Origin: Cycas panzhihuaensis
Lineage: Eukaryota; Cycadophyta
Reading direction: 5' to 3'
Length of the DNA stretch: 64,000 nt
Assembly: GCA_023213395.1 (NCBI GenBank)
Contig: CM041465.1
Location: 172,987,741 to 173,051,740 of the forward strand
The position numbers and the translations under genes were made by a program. Under the pieces are notes generated by a model. It had not been told where the DNA came from, did not search any database, and saw nothing but the letters and a program-made list of their open reading frames with translations. How positions within the stretch are numbered: position 1 is the first letter of the stretch; every line of letters begins with the position of its first letter. Below are positions 1-11,910 of the stretch, one piece after another.

Positions 1-247
1 TTTGTACACATCATCATTTTTGTGTATCATATGCTTCACATTCACTTTAAATCCCTACTGTGACAAGTGTACTAACCACAAGTGTTGGTGGCAAACTCCA
101 TTTGCTTGCATATCATATAGACTTCCTTCTTCATTTTTCATATCCCTACTGCGACAGGAGACATTGCCACAAGTGTCTGTGGCTTATTCATTCTCATAGA
201 GCTTGCATCACATTCTCTTTCTTGTCTTCTTTGTACGCATCACCACT
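1..247 (+). repeat. Copia A leader with a roughly 91-bp imperfect tandem repeat
   Basis: The stretch before the Gag ATG contains the motif ATCCCTACTG at 51-60 and again, nearly unchanged, at about 141-151. Each is followed some 25 nt later by CCACAAGTGT. The copies are diverged. The segment is untranslated leader or the end of the 5' LTR. No primer-binding site was found in it. Confidence 0.5.
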
Positions 248-1377
248 ATGTCGTCCAACTTCAAACAAAATGTGAATTGCATACTAAAGGGCAAGGACAA
301 CTGAGACATTTGGTATACAGGTATAAAAAATGCAGCAAAGTACGAGGGACTCTGGATGGATCACATGGATCTCACACCTATCGTACCTACTACTTCCACT
401 ATAGCACAAATAGGAGGTACTCCACCAGTTGCTCCAACAGACCCAACAGCTAGACGACAATGGATTCTTAAAGACTAAAAGCTACGAGCAGGCATACTAT
501 TAGTCACAGACTACAACCTACATAACTTGATCGATGACACATAGCATGACACTGCATACAAAGTTCTCGAAGTTCTAAAGAGAAACTTTGATACTGGATC
601 AGACTTGGAGTTTGTTCACATAATCTTAAAAATGAATAAGATGAAGATGCAGAAAGGTAAGGCATATGAGGCAATCAATGCTCTTCACCCAATCAAACAA
701 GCTATCGACAAGGACTTCAAAACACAATGCATCACATAGGCGTTCCTGACCCAGTCATCACTCCATGTACCTGACTATAAAAACTTGTTGGGGAATCTTC
801 AGTCATTTGGCACACTGAAGACATTAGACTTTGAGGCTCTTGCAAAAAGTTCATCGAACATGACAAGACCTTTGCAACAAGTTTCCACTCATCTGATCCA
901 CTTCCTAATGCTGCCTTTGAAATCGAAGTGGACAAGGAAGCTTGCTACTCCAAACAACAAGGACAATCAGTGCGTGGAAGACAAAACTCACATGGTCGTG
1001 GTCGAGGCAAGAACCAAGGACAAAGGCAACAACAACGGAACCCCCAAAATTCAGTAGGACAACAAACATTTAGCCAGAGACAATCTGGCACTCCCATCAC
1101 ATCCCATGGGACATCAAATCAACCCATGATGTGTGAACAGTGTCATCGTAAGGGACACCTTGCCAAAGATTGCCAAACAACTTATCATAACCTCAACAGA
1201 AATCAACAACGACACAATGCCCACAACGTTGATGCAAAAGAAACCTTTGGTGGGACCCAGTTTGCTAAAGCATGCTTGCACAACACGGGGGAAACCAATT
1301 CTGCCACTTCATCAAAAAGGTACGTTGAGGCACATTGTGGCTATGCCACTTGTCATTTCAACTCCTCAACCTCTTAG
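248..1377 (+). pseudogene. Copia A Gag (nucleocapsid) remnant
   Basis: Structural capsid polyprotein that would package element RNA in the cytoplasm. I chose ATG 248 (MSSNFKQNV...) because the downstream peptide resembles copia Gag, with a weak UBN2-type helical region. In-frame stops occur at 542-544 and 737-739, both where Trp is expected. A frameshift near 920 moves the reading into the frame that carries the CCHC zinc knuckle at 1132-1173 (C-x2-C-x4-H-x4-C, all four ligands present). A basic, Gln/Arg/Gly-rich stretch precedes the knuckle, as is usual for RNA-binding nucleocapsid. The product cannot be made intact. Confidence 0.8.
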
Positions 1378-1930
1378 AGTAGCAAACGTTGCCATAGCCA
1401 ATTCCTCCACATGGATCATGGATACCGGTGTCATGCAGCACATGACATGTCACTGGGACTCCTTTCAAGCCCTTGAGACAAATGTCACAGGCCTTGTATA
1501 CACTGTTGACAAATCAAGCCAACATGTCGAAGGTATGGGCACGGTTTGCCTGACACTCCTAGGTTTACCAGATTTTAAACTACTTGATGTTTTGTATATT
1601 CCCTCATTGAAACAGAACCTACTCTCCTTAACCACATTGGTCTCTTGTGGATTTGATCTTAGTGTAACAACCAATAACAAAACCTCCACCCTCCTTCAAA
1701 TTTAGTGGTGATGGCAGGCAAGCTTATAGGAAAACTCTTCCACCTGACTGGCACCTCATCTGCTGTAGCCAATCATGCTCACGCTCTTTGTGCTGAACCA
1801 GAACTTGCCTATAATGTTACCCTAACTCACCATAAGCTGTCCAAGGAAGCACTTAGGCATGCTTGCATGGGGCATATCAAGTTAGATAGACTAAAAAAAA
1901 ATCTACCATTCCACTCTTGGTTTACCTAGA
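1378..1930 (+). pseudogene. Copia A aspartic protease and GAG-pre-integrase remnant
   Basis: The retropepsin active-site triplet Asp-Thr-Gly lies at 1421-1429 in the context WIMDTGVMQHMT, the copia equivalent of WIxDSGAxxHMT. Downstream are the flap-like hydrophobic strands and the typical LYIPSLKQNLLSL motif. A stop at 1703 is followed by a frame that gives the GAG-pre-integrase region around 1846-1930 (LRHACMGHIKLDRLKK), where the zinc-binding His residues are visible. The protease would mature the Gag-Pol polyprotein. The reading is broken into two frames. Confidence 0.8.
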
Positions 1931-2950
1931 TTTTCTTCAAAGCCCTTCAAGTGTGAAGCATGTATCATTGCAAAATCCCACCGGCAGCCCTTCACATAGA
2001 GTCAGTGGAAAGCCAGTCAGCCCCTCTAGCTTGTCCACTCAGACATATGCAACCCAATGCCTATACCATCCCTCACTGGGAAATGGTACTACATAACATT
2101 CATAGATGACTTCACTAGAAAGGTATGGGTAGCCTTTCTAAAAACAAAGGATGAAACATTCTCAATTTTTTTGGCATTGAAAGCCCTGGCAGAGAAGAAA
2201 TCAGGTTTTCAGATCAAATGCCTTTGAACAAATAATGGTAGAGAGTATACATCCAATAACTTTGAGTCTTTCTCCGCAGGGATGGGATGAAACATCAAAC
2301 AATAATTGTAGGTACCCCTCAACATAATGGAGTGTTGTACGAATGAATAGAACCATCATGAACATGGCACAAGCAATGCTTGTGTATAAAAATATACCTG
2401 CATATCTTTGGGCCGAGGCAATCTATACAACAGTCTACTGCCTAAACAATGTATGTCCATCTCATCTTGGCCCGTCTTCAAATTTGAGATGGACAGGACA
2501 GACCCCCGCTGTCAACTACTTCAGAATATTTGGCTCTATCTATTATGCTCACATTTTGGATGAGCATAGAAACAAGCTCCAACTATGAGCTTTGAAAGGC
2601 ACCTTTGTAGGGTACCCAATGAACAAGAAAGGGTACAAGGTCTTCATACCAACTCTAAAGAAGATCATTATTACACGGGACATGGTCTTTGCAGAAACTG
2701 AAGAACAACTCTTGTAGCTTGATTCCAAAGCTCCCACTCACTGCTACAACGATGTCCAAGAATATGATGTGCAGGTTCCAAAATTTGGGGGGGAGACATA
2801 GAAGAGATACTCAAAATCCTGGAATCTGACAACAGAGCCACAGAGGACATAGATTCAACACCAATCAACATTAATCCAGCTCCTTCTTTAGAGAACAACC
2901 TTGATTATAAAGGCAAAGGAATTGCTCAAAGACCCTCGTAACCTTCTTCA
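1931..2950 (+). pseudogene. Copia A integrase core and linker remnant
   Basis: DDE-type integrase that would insert the cDNA. The first catalytic Asp region is readable at about 2035-2110 (VHSDIC...YYITFIDDFTRKVW). The second Asp region (TNNGREYTSNNF) is near 2230. The C-terminal copia integrase helix is at 2343-2588 (MNRTIMNMAQAML...YLWAEAI), followed by the IFGSIYYAHI strand. Stops and shifts separate these blocks. The segment to 2950 is the poorly conserved linker before RT. Confidence 0.75.
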
Positions 2951-3940
2951 GTGGCAAGACCATCTTCTCTAGCAGTGTCGACATCCTCCATTCCTCAAAT
3001 CTCTTATGATCTATTCCAGGATCAAAACAAGGACCAAGAAGTTGTGGAAGTGAAAACTTCATTCCCAACTAAAGGTTTTTGTGAAGCCTACCGATTGAAC
3101 AAGGATCTAAGACCTGATGAGGTAAGAAAATTTGGCATCCGAAGTGGTGCCCTAAAGACAAAGGAACGAAGTGCACTTCTTACCGAGCTTGAATCGACAG
3201 AATTGCACCTTGCCAGCAATGAAGAGCCTTTCACATACCAAGAAACTGCAAAACATTCAACTTGGAGAAATGCAATGAACGAGGAATATCAATCCTTGAT
3301 AAAAAATGGTACTTGGAAGCTCACATACCTACCTCTGGGAAGGAAGGTAGTAACAAACAAATGGGTGTTCAAAAACAAATACAAATCTGATGGCACCCTT
3401 GACAAACACAAGGCAAGGTTGGTAGCAAAGGGATTCACCCAAACGGAAGGCATCAACTACACTAAGGTCTTTGCACCTACGACCAAATGGCCTACAATCA
3501 AAATTCTTATAGCCTTAGCAGCTCAACAGGGCTAGAAGTTTCACCAACTCGATATAAAGACAGCATTTATCAACGGGGATCTTGAAGAAAAAATCTACAT
3601 GGCTCAGCGTGAAGGATATGAGATTACTGGACAAGAGCATAAGGTGTGCAGACTCAAGAAGTCTTTGTATGACCTTAAACAAGCGCTTGGTTCACCAAGT
3701 TGTCAGAGAGAATGAAGCAACTTGGATATGAGGTTTGTGACTACCAAGATATTGATGCAACATTGTTCATCAAGCATGAAAAAGATAAAGTCACTTACCT
3801 CTTAATCTTTGTGGATGGCATGCTTATAACAGGTAATAGTGAACAGTCAATCAACCAACTAAAGAAGGACTTGGCAAAAATGTTTGAATTGTCTGACCTT
3901 GGGTTGATGAAATACTACTTGGGGATTGAGATTACTTAGA
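2951..3940 (+). pseudogene. Copia A reverse transcriptase remnant
   Basis: RVT_2-type reverse transcriptase. The N-terminal signature (WRNAMNEEYQSLIKNGTW ... [27 protein letters not shown]) spans about 3260-3435. A TAG at 3533-3535 replaces the expected Trp of GWKFHQLD. The strand carrying the catalytic aspartates reads FVDG at 3808-3819 instead of YVDD, so the second catalytic Asp is lost as well as the frame. A shift near 3690 separates the two halves. It could not function even with the stops read through. Confidence 0.85.
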
Positions 3941-4696
3941 AAGATGGCAAGATCTTTCTTTCTCAAGAAAAATACATCAATGATCTTCTACAAGATTTAG
4001 GTTGGAAGATGCTCGACCAATAGCCACTCCAATGGAACCAAACATCAAACTGACAACTGATGGCGATGATCAAAATGTAGACACAACACTTTACAGGCAA
4101 CTTGTAAGTAGTCTCATCTATACTACTAATACAAGACCTGATATTGCACACTCTGTCAACATTCTTGCTCGCTACATGACAAATTCCAAGTAGAATCACT
4201 GGCAGGCAATAGTGAAGGTGTTGAGGTACCTTAAGACGACCTGTAAATATGGTATATTGTATGAACCCAATTCAAAATTCAAATTATATGCATACACAGA
4301 CTCAAACTTTGCCAGAGATAAAGACACAGGGAGATCCACATCCAGGTACATAACGTTTCTTGGAACAACACCAATATCATGGAGATCTAGACAATAGAAG
4401 ATAGTTGTAGACTCAACTTCCGAAGTTGAATATATTGTTGCGTCTAAGACCAACAAAGAGGTGGGGCTAAGAAAATTGTTAGAGACATTAAATATCACCC
4501 AAACAAGTCCTACTAGCCTTTGTGTGGACAATCAGTCTACAATCCACATGGCTAAGAATCCTATGTTTCACGATCATACCAAACATATCAATACAAAAGT
4601 CCACAAGATTCGAGAACTAGTTCAAGACAACACGATTCAACTAGATTATTGCCCAACAGTAGATCAAGTGGCCAATATCTTCACCAAATTGCTATA
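3941..4696 (+). pseudogene. Copia A RNase H and connection-domain remnant
   Basis: The connection region (LYRQLVSSLIYTTNTRPDIAHSV) lies at about 4090-4170 and RNase H at 4200-4696. Visible blocks are YTDSNFARDKDTGRSTS, the STSEVEYIVA strand and the terminal TKHINTKVHKIRELV...VDQVANIFTKLL, all standard copia RNase H landmarks. TAG at 4191-4193 and 4395-4397 replace probable Gln codons. The domain would degrade the RNA strand of the RNA:DNA hybrid during reverse transcription. Confidence 0.85.
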
Positions 4697-5207
4697 AAGG
4701 GTGAAGTTTGAACAGTTTAGAAAGCAACTCGGCCTTCGGGCCTCCATCTCCAACTAATAAGAAGAGATGATGATAGGAATATCATACTCAATCTTATTCG
4801 TGAAAACCTGTTATGGGTGTGGAAGGACCTGAGTAAGTCTCTGCTCTATCCCATTCGTGAAAACCCCTCGAGGGTGTGGAAGGATAAGGGTGGTACTAGT
4901 TTCGAAAATCGGAACCCATGAAAACCCAAAAGGGCATGGGAGATGACGAAACAGTATATGGAAACTCAGTAGACTTAGCTGCAAATATATTATACTGCTT
5001 GGCTATCTGGCTACATTCAAAGAGCCACCTGAACCAAAATTGTTAGTCCAAATAAGTCTGTGGCTTTTTATTTCCCTGAGGGTTTTCTCACAAAAGTGTC
5101 ATGTAGTCCATAGGATTTTCTTTCAATGTAATAATGAAGCTCAAATGAAGATCTCATTGAATAGATCAGAATAGGCCAAAATGACCTTCTGCCATTAAGG
5201 GGAGGAT
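4697..5207 (+). repeat. Copia A 3' untranslated region with 57-62-bp repeats and polypurine tract
   Basis: Non-coding segment between RNase H and the 3' LTR. It holds three imperfect tandem copies starting near 4796, 4853 and 4915, each with ATTCGTGAAAACC or a variant followed by GGGTGTGGAAGG or a variant. Each copy can fold ACC..GGT into a short hairpin. The plus-strand primer (polypurine tract AAGGGGAGGAT) is at 5197-5207, directly before the LTR. Confidence 0.6.
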
Positions 5208-5511
5208 TGAAAGGTGTTAATGCCTAAGGTCAGTTGCATTAGAATTAGATTAATAAGAATCATTTCATAACTTAGGAAAAGTGACTCTAATGTAATGTTA
5301 TAATGCTCACTTAAGTGAAATGCACTTTATGTGCGTCTATGTAATTTCACTTAAGCTTTACGTGAATTTGTTTAAGTGAGAAAACCCTAATCAAATTCTT
5401 TTATCAGTAAAAGGTGAAATCCAAAGGGATGAGTCGATGATCTCATCTCCTCTTTTGAGCTCTCAAATTTGCCTCTGGTATCTTGAGTGCATTCTTGCTC
5501 GTCTCCATTCA
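5208..5511 (+). repeat. Copia A 3' LTR (right end uncertain)
   Basis: It starts at TGAAAGG, or at TGTTAATGCC seven bases later, immediately after the polypurine tract. It has no coding potential. The end is placed at a CA dinucleotide before copia-B-like sequence begins. No second copy exists in the window, so the end cannot be confirmed. Confidence 0.5.
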
Positions 5512-5529
5512 TGTTTGCCATTGTGAAGT

Positions 5530-6486
5530 GTTTGAGTGGGCAACCTAAATCCATTACTCCAACAACAAATGAAGAACTTGTGCATATGAGATTGAGGAGC
5601 TAGTGGGTGCAAAATCTTCAAGCACAACTTTGCCTTTGTCAAGGGGAAGTTGAGTGGAGTTAAGGTCCAATTCCTTATTATCTTCTGCAAAGACAACATC
5701 TCTTGTTACATGCATTTTCCTGGCAATAGGATCATAGACTTTGTTTCCAACAACATATCCAATAAAAATGCATTTAAGACTTTTATCATCAAATTTCCTT
5801 CGCTCCTGCTAGGGAATATACATGAAAGTCATGTGCCCAAATGTGTGTAAATGATTAACTATCGGCTTTTGCCTAGTCTAAGCCTCCTTTGGTATCATGT
5901 TCCAAATTGTTGTAGTGGAGCTTTTGTTGGACAACTAAGCAACAATTTGAATTGCTTCTGTCCAAGAGGTTTGAAAAAGGCCTTTGACTTGTATCATGGC
6001 CTTAGCTTTGTTGATAAGAGTCATGTTCATATGTTCTACTACACTATTCTGTTGAAGTGTATGTGAGGCAAAAACTTATTGCCAAATGGCATTTTATGTG
6101 CAAAACTGGTTGAACTCCTTAGAGGTGTATTTACCACCATTGTTCAAACTGAGAACCTTGATCTGCATGCTTAATTCTTTTTCAATTACAAACTTAAATT
6201 CTTTAAACTTAGTGAAGGCTTCCTTTTTTTGGTTGAGAAAATAGACCCACACTTTATTTGAAAAAGCATCAATAAATGTGATAAAATAAAGTGTGTCTCC
6301 AAAGAATTGTATAAACATAGGTCCACAAATGTCAGAATGTACCAATTGCAACAAGTTTTGAGCTCTCCATGCCTTAACATTAGGAAATGGTTCACGATGT
6401 TGTTTCCCCATCAAGCATGCTTAACGAAGGCACTTCCTGCCAAAATCATGGGCAATCCATACACCATATTAAGTCTAAACATCAAC
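5530..6486 (-). pseudogene. Copia B fragment: GAG-pre-integrase, integrase and linker
   Basis: Read on the minus strand from 6486 downward, this gives the GAG-pre-integrase end (NMVYGLP...) and then KQHREPFPNVKAWRAQNLLQLVHSDICGPMF, the first integrase Asp region (6414-6300). The NNGGKYTSKEFNQF block with the second Asp follows near 6120. Below that come the integrase C-terminal blocks and the IPKEAWTRQKP motif near 5880, then the linker. It is closely similar to copia I and K in this window. Both ends are truncated, with no LTR or RT. It abuts copia C head to head. Confidence 0.75.
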
Positions 6487-8629
6487 TCATAACACCTGAG
6501 AAAGCTTGGTCACGTAGGAAACCAACTGTAAGTCATCTAAGAATCTTTGGATGTAATGCGTACATGCATATTCCAAAAGAGAAATGACGAAAGTTGGAAC
6601 ACAAAAGCACAAAATGCATCCTTGTTGGATACTCTGAGGAAAGCAGAGCATACAAAGTATATGAATTGTCAACTCAAAAAGTTCATTCAACTTGTGATGT
6701 TATTTTTCAAGAAGATGAGACACAAGATGTTGATTCAATTGAGGTTGAGGATCAGGTAGAGGAATCGCCTGAATGCAATACTTCATATGATATTATTCAA
6801 CCTGAATATGAGTCATTTGATATAAGTGAAGAAGTTGAATTAGAATCCTTTCAGTTTGTAGAAGCAAAATCAAATTGGGCACCAAAGAAAAAACTAAAGT
6901 CAAAGCCAAAGCCAAAGCCAAAGAAACTATCTGATTTGTCACCATCATCTTCAAAGAAGAAGCTTCTAAAATGGCATATGAAAACTACGGAGGATGCTGA
7001 GAAACTATTACCTGATTCTGAGCAAAAGTAGAAATAAAAAATGCAACCTTCTAAATACGTGAACATTGCTTTTATGGCACGTGTTAGATGCAGATGAACC
7101 ATCTACAATTGAAGCAACAGTCAAAGAGCAAATGTGGATTGACGTTATGGAAACTGAAATCCAAGCTATCAGGAAAAACCACACATGGTTGACTTGACTG
7201 CTGGCTAGCATGTAATTGGATACAAATGGATCTAGAAGAAAAAGTTTAAATTAGATGGATTTGTAGACAAATACAAAGCTTGACTTCCAGCAAAAGGCTT
7301 CAAGTAACAAGAAAGGATTGACTACTAAGAAAAATTCACTCCTGTTGTAAAGATGAATACTATTCAACTCATTATGATGATAGTTGCACAATTCAATTGG
7401 CAACTACATTGGATGGATGTGAAGAGAGCATTTTTGAATGGGGGTTTGAACAAGAAAGTCTACATGGAGCAACCATTTGACTTTGTTAGAAAAGGTCATG
7501 AGCACCTAATATGCAGACTCATAAAGGCCTTATGCAGCCTAAAATAGGCTCCTAAAGCCTAGTATAAAAAGATTGATTAGTACTTTTAGAAGAATGGATT
7601 TGAGAGATCTCTAATTGACTCAAATCTATACATCAAAGCAAAAAATGATAAAATCATGTTTGTGGTGTTATACGTTGACGATCTACTGATCATAGGTAAT
7701 GATATTGATATGGTATCAAACTTGAAAGCAGATCTTAGTTATTTCTTTGAGATGACAAATCTAGGAATTTTACATTACTTTGGTGTGGAAGTATGGCAAA
7801 GGTTTGAACATGTCTTCATCTCATAGACAACGTACACCTAGGAAATTTTGAAGAAATTCAGAATGGAAGATTGTAAACTTGCACCTACTCCCATGGAGGC
7901 AGATTCTTGGTTCACAATGGAAAATGGTGGAGCAGATGTTGATTCAACATTATACAAGCAACTAGTGGGAAGTCTAATATACCTAATTAGTATTTGACCT
8001 GATATATCTTTTACAGTTGGAATAGTGTCTAGATTTATGGCAGCGCCAAAACAGAGTCATTGGAAAGTTGCAAAAAGAATCTTCAAATATTTGAAAGGGA
8101 TAATTCAATATAGACTCAAATTCTATCATAATGATAATTTCAAGTTGACAAGATTTATAGATTTTGAATGGACTAGATGTGCAAATAGCAGAAGGTCAAC
8201 TTCTAAATACCATTTTGGTTTGGAATCAACTACTATCACATGGAGCAGAAAAAAGCAATCAAATGTTGTTTTATTCTCTATTGAAGTAGAATACAAGGTT
8301 TAGTTACAACTACTACTAAAGTCATTTGGTTACGACAAATTCTTGAGGACATAAGATTATCATAATTGAAACCAACTATCATGTACTATGATAATCAGAG
8401 TACATTGAAGATTGCAAAAAATCTTATGTTCGACGCTCGCAGCAAACACATTGAGGTGTACCACCACTTTATTCAAGAATTAATTTAAAAATGTACGATT
8501 GAAATGGTCTATAGGCCGATAGAAGAACAAGTAGCTGACATGCTCACCAAACCACTAGTATGTGAAAGATTCTAAACTTTTCGAAATGGTTTAGGTGTCC
8601 AAAGAAATGAAATAAACATTAAGGGGGAG
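6487..8629 (+). pseudogene. Copia C fragment: integrase C-terminus, RT and RNase H
   Basis: The fragment begins abruptly at the integrase C-terminal motif PEKAWSRRKPTVSHLRIFGC (6500-6560). A long charged linker follows (open from 6594 to 7031, with a Lys/Pro repeat near 6900), then RT from about 7090. The catalytic strand LYVDDLLIIG is intact near 7670. The connection block is at 7860-8010 and RNase H at 8025-8580. Stops replace Gln or Trp at several sites. The polypurine tract AAGGGGGAG is at 8621-8629. Upstream domains are absent, so this is a 5'-truncated copy. Confidence 0.8.
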
Positions 8630-8953
8630 TGTTGACATCAATGTTTATTTATGACTCATGACTTTGGTCATTAGCCTCCCCTTAAAATTTTGTAACATAT
8701 TAAATTTTAGAATATTTTATTGTTATGCAAGTGATGAGTCATTAGGGGTTACAACTCTCACATCACATATGTCAATTAATTAGGATTTAGATTTTGTTTC
8801 AAACTTGTATTTATGCACATACAATGCATTGTTAAAATTTAATGAGAGATGATTATGTTTGAGATTTGTCAATAGTGTGAAATCAATGTTCATGTTATTT
8901 GATAGTAATCCTTTCATTTTAGGTTCTCCATTCCTATTATGTTAAATTTAACA
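8630..8953 (+). repeat. Copia C 3' LTR
   Basis: About 324 bp running from TGTTGACATC, right after the polypurine tract, to TTTAACA. The TGTT...AACA ends are the usual inverted LTR termini. It is AT-rich, with TATA-like stretches. No 5' partner is present. The next bases already encode copia D, so D may be the DNA into which C inserted. Confidence 0.6.
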
Positions 8954-10284
8954 GTTCTACAAGCTTCACAAAGATAAATGCTCAATTAACGATCCAAAGA
9001 AATACTTTTCTATTATTGCGATTGGTAGAGTAAAGAATGATATTTGGGTGTTTGAAAATTTTCAACATCCAAATCGATCATATGCCTTTGTTGCCAGTGC
9101 AGGTGATAACAATTGTTTATGGTGTGAAAGGCTAGGGTATCTTAATTATGGCAGTATATCATTGATGAACAAGTTGAAGATGGTGAGAGGGTTGCCATAA
9201 ATCTCATGTTCAAATGGTGTATGTGAAGGTTGTGTGCATGGCAAGCATCATAGATATCCTTTTGCTCAAGATAAAGCCCAAAGAGTTGAGGAGAAGCTAC
9301 ATCCTGTACACTTAGACATGATGGGTCCAATCCCCATCCCTTTCTTAGGTGGAGCTCGATATACCTTAGTATTTGTGGATGATTACACTAGGAAAACCTA
9401 GGTTTATTTTCTGAAGAAAAAGTCATAAGTGTTTGATCAATCTCAGGAATGAAAAGCTAAAATTGAAAATCAATGTGATAAAAAGATAAAAATCTTAGGA
9501 AGTAATAACAGAAAGGAATATGATAATCACGCCTTTAATCAATTATGTCTTAAGCATAGTATCTGATGGGAATTCACAATCTCGTATACTCCACAACAAA
9601 ATGGTGTCATGGAGCAAAAAAATCGCACCATGATGGAGATGGCAAGGTGTATGGTGCATGCATAGAATTTGCCATAAAACTATTGGGAAAAAGTTATAAG
9701 GACTCTTGTTCATGCGTTAAATTGGGTACCAACTAAAGCAATCAATGATGTGATGCTAGAAGAGAAATCGACTAGTTGGAAGCCTTCCGTTGATTATTTT
9801 AGAACCTTTGGGTGCATTGTATACGCACATGTCCTTGACGATAAATGCAAGAAGATGGATCACAAGAGTCGAAAATATGTCTCTGTGGGGTATTCTAATC
9901 AGAACAAAGGCTATTGACTTTGGATCCTGAACTAAAAACGCTTGAGGTTAGTCAGGATGTTTAATTTGATCAGTCAATGATGTATCATACCGCCAGTATC
10001 ACATTTGAAAAAAGTACTAGATCTATTATTACTACCAAGTCATTCATGGTTAGATGTTGAGTCCAAGGATCAAAATGAAGATGAGTGAATCAATAGAGAT
10101 GTCGAGGAACAACAATCACAAGAGGAGGTGGTAGCAACACTAGGACCCTTAATACTATTATGGGCTAGAAAGACAATTGAAGCATCTAGTGGGACTATAG
10201 ACCCATTAGATGAATAAAGAACTAGAAGTCAGTATGCAAGTGATGCTACCAAGGTTAACACCATTCACTCCCACAAACTAGATT
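8954..10284 (+). pseudogene. Copia D fragment: GAG-pre-integrase and integrase
   Basis: The GAG-pre-integrase zinc region is at about 9118-9250 (RLGYLNYGSISLMNKLKMVRGLP ... CEGCVHGKHH). The integrase core starts with HLDMMGPIPIPFLGGARYTLVFVDDYTRK near 9310-9400 and continues through IFGxVYAHV-type strands near 9810. Stops and shifts interrupt all blocks. No Gag or protease is recognisable before 8954, so the element is 5' truncated. The motifs are of the Tork/Tnt1 style of copia; that clade label is an inference. Confidence 0.75.
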
Positions 10285-11910
10285 CTTTTGTTGAGGCAGA
10301 GAAGAATCCTCAATGGTGGGCTACAATGGAGGAAGAATATAATTCTATAATGAAGAAAAAAACTTGGAATTTAGTTCCATTACCTTTAGGGAAAGTCTTG
10401 GTCCATTGTAAGTGGGTCTACAAAACAAAGTTTCGAGTTGATGGCAAGGGGGAAAAGTTTAAGGCTAGACTTGTTTCCCAAGGTTTTAAGTAGAAAGAAG
10501 GGATAAATTGTAATGAGACATTGTCACTTGTCTCAAAGATGACTATAGTTAGATTGAACCTTTCAATTGCAACCAATTTCAGATGGGAGACACATTAGTT
10601 GGATGTGAAATCTGCATTCCTTAATGGAGAATTGAAGGAGGAGATTTACATGGTACAACCTCCTAGTTTCATTGAGGAAGGATGTGAAAAGTTTGTGTGT
10701 TGTTTGAAGAGATCTTTGTATGGCCTAAAACAAGTGCCGCGAGTGTGGTCTGTGAAGAATGATACGACCTTGAAGGAAGAAGGATTTGTTACGACGGGAT
10801 CTAGAGCCAAATTCATATGTCAAAAAGACTATTGTGTCAATCGTGGTTATTATTCTATATGTTGATGATTTAATTATTGCGTGAAATCATCATAAGGAAA
10901 TTTTGGTGGTGAAAAGGAACCTGCAAAAGAATTTTGATATGACAGACATGGGGCCACTCCATTACATTTGGGCATCCAAATAAGGCAGTTGAAAGATAAA
11001 AGTTTACTGTCATAAAGGAAGTATGTAAAATCATTGCTTGAAAAGCTCAAGATGATAGATTGCAAGCTTGTGAAAACACCATGTGTCAAAGGCACAAAAC
11101 TTATGAAGGATATGAAAAAGCCTATAGTTGATGGGACGCTATGCAAAAGTTTGGTAGGGAGTCTTATCCATCTGACTCATACCAGGCCCAATATTGCCTT
11201 TGTTGTTGGGTTGGTGTCTCGATCTATGCAAAATCCTCAGGAGCGACATTGGTTTGCAGCCAAAAGGATTATGACATATTTGAAAGGTTCTCTAAATCTT
11301 GTTTTAGAGTATCTAAGAGATGGTAATATCAGATTGCAAGGTTACACTGATGCTAAGTGGGGTGGCGACTCCAATGACAGAAAATCTATTGTAGGATGTG
11401 TGTTTGGTATTAGTAGTGGACCAGTGTCATGGCAATCGAAGAAACAACAAATTATTGCATTATCTTCTATTGAGGTAGAGCACTAAGGACTCTTAATAGG
11501 TGCTTGTGAAATAGTTTGGTTAAAAGGAATGCTGGATGTTCTTGATATTCAAAGTAGTACAACGACTATCTTTGTGGATAATCGAAGTACTATTTGACTA
11601 TCAAAGAATCCTGAGTTTCATGTTCGAACCAAACATATCAAGATACAACACCATTATATTCGGGAGATGGTCAAAGCAGGGAAGCTAAATGCAGAATATT
11701 ACCTAGGTGATAAACAATTGGCAGATGCATTCACAAGGTCACTTATTGAAGATCATTTTAGAAGAATTTGCATTAGATTAGGCCTGCATGAAGTTTGCCC
11801 TTGAGGGGGGATGAATTTGCCAAGTCAACTCTCACTTGCATTGAATTTTATTAAACTACGAAGGAATATTGAGCTACAACTGTGTGATGAGTTTTGAATC
11901 CCACACTTGC
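10285..11910 (+). pseudogene. Copia D reverse transcriptase and RNase H remnant
   Basis: RT begins with PQWWATMEEEYNSIMKKKTW (about 10300). The conserved block [17 protein letters not shown] lies in an open stretch at 10599-10865, and the catalytic strand ILYVDDLIIA is intact near 10855. The connection and RNase H region is open from 11034 to 11486 (CVKGTKLMKD ... YTDAKWGGDSNDRKSIVG ... SSIEVEH). It continues past a stop to the TKHIKIQHHYIREMV block near 11640. It is among the better preserved copia RT/RNase H regions here but still has several stops. Confidence 0.8.

Larger units (their letters stand above)
1..5511 (+). mobile_element. Copia A: degenerate Ty1/copia element, 5' LTR outside the window
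   Basis: Domains run in copia order on the plus strand: Gag with a zinc knuckle, aspartic protease, GAG-pre-integrase, integrase, reverse transcriptase, RNase H, polypurine tract and 3' LTR. Integrase before RT defines Ty1/copia. Several in-frame stops and frameshifts make it non-autonomous. Many stops fall where relatives have Trp or Gln, as expected of cytosine-deamination decay. The 5' LTR is not visible, so the window starts inside the leader or U5. The right edge is a guess from a CA dinucleotide. Confidence 0.85.

Noticed and set aside
5880-6560. A single copia element with an internal inversion
   Set aside because: Both fragments contain the integrase PEEAW region, so they must derive from two copies.
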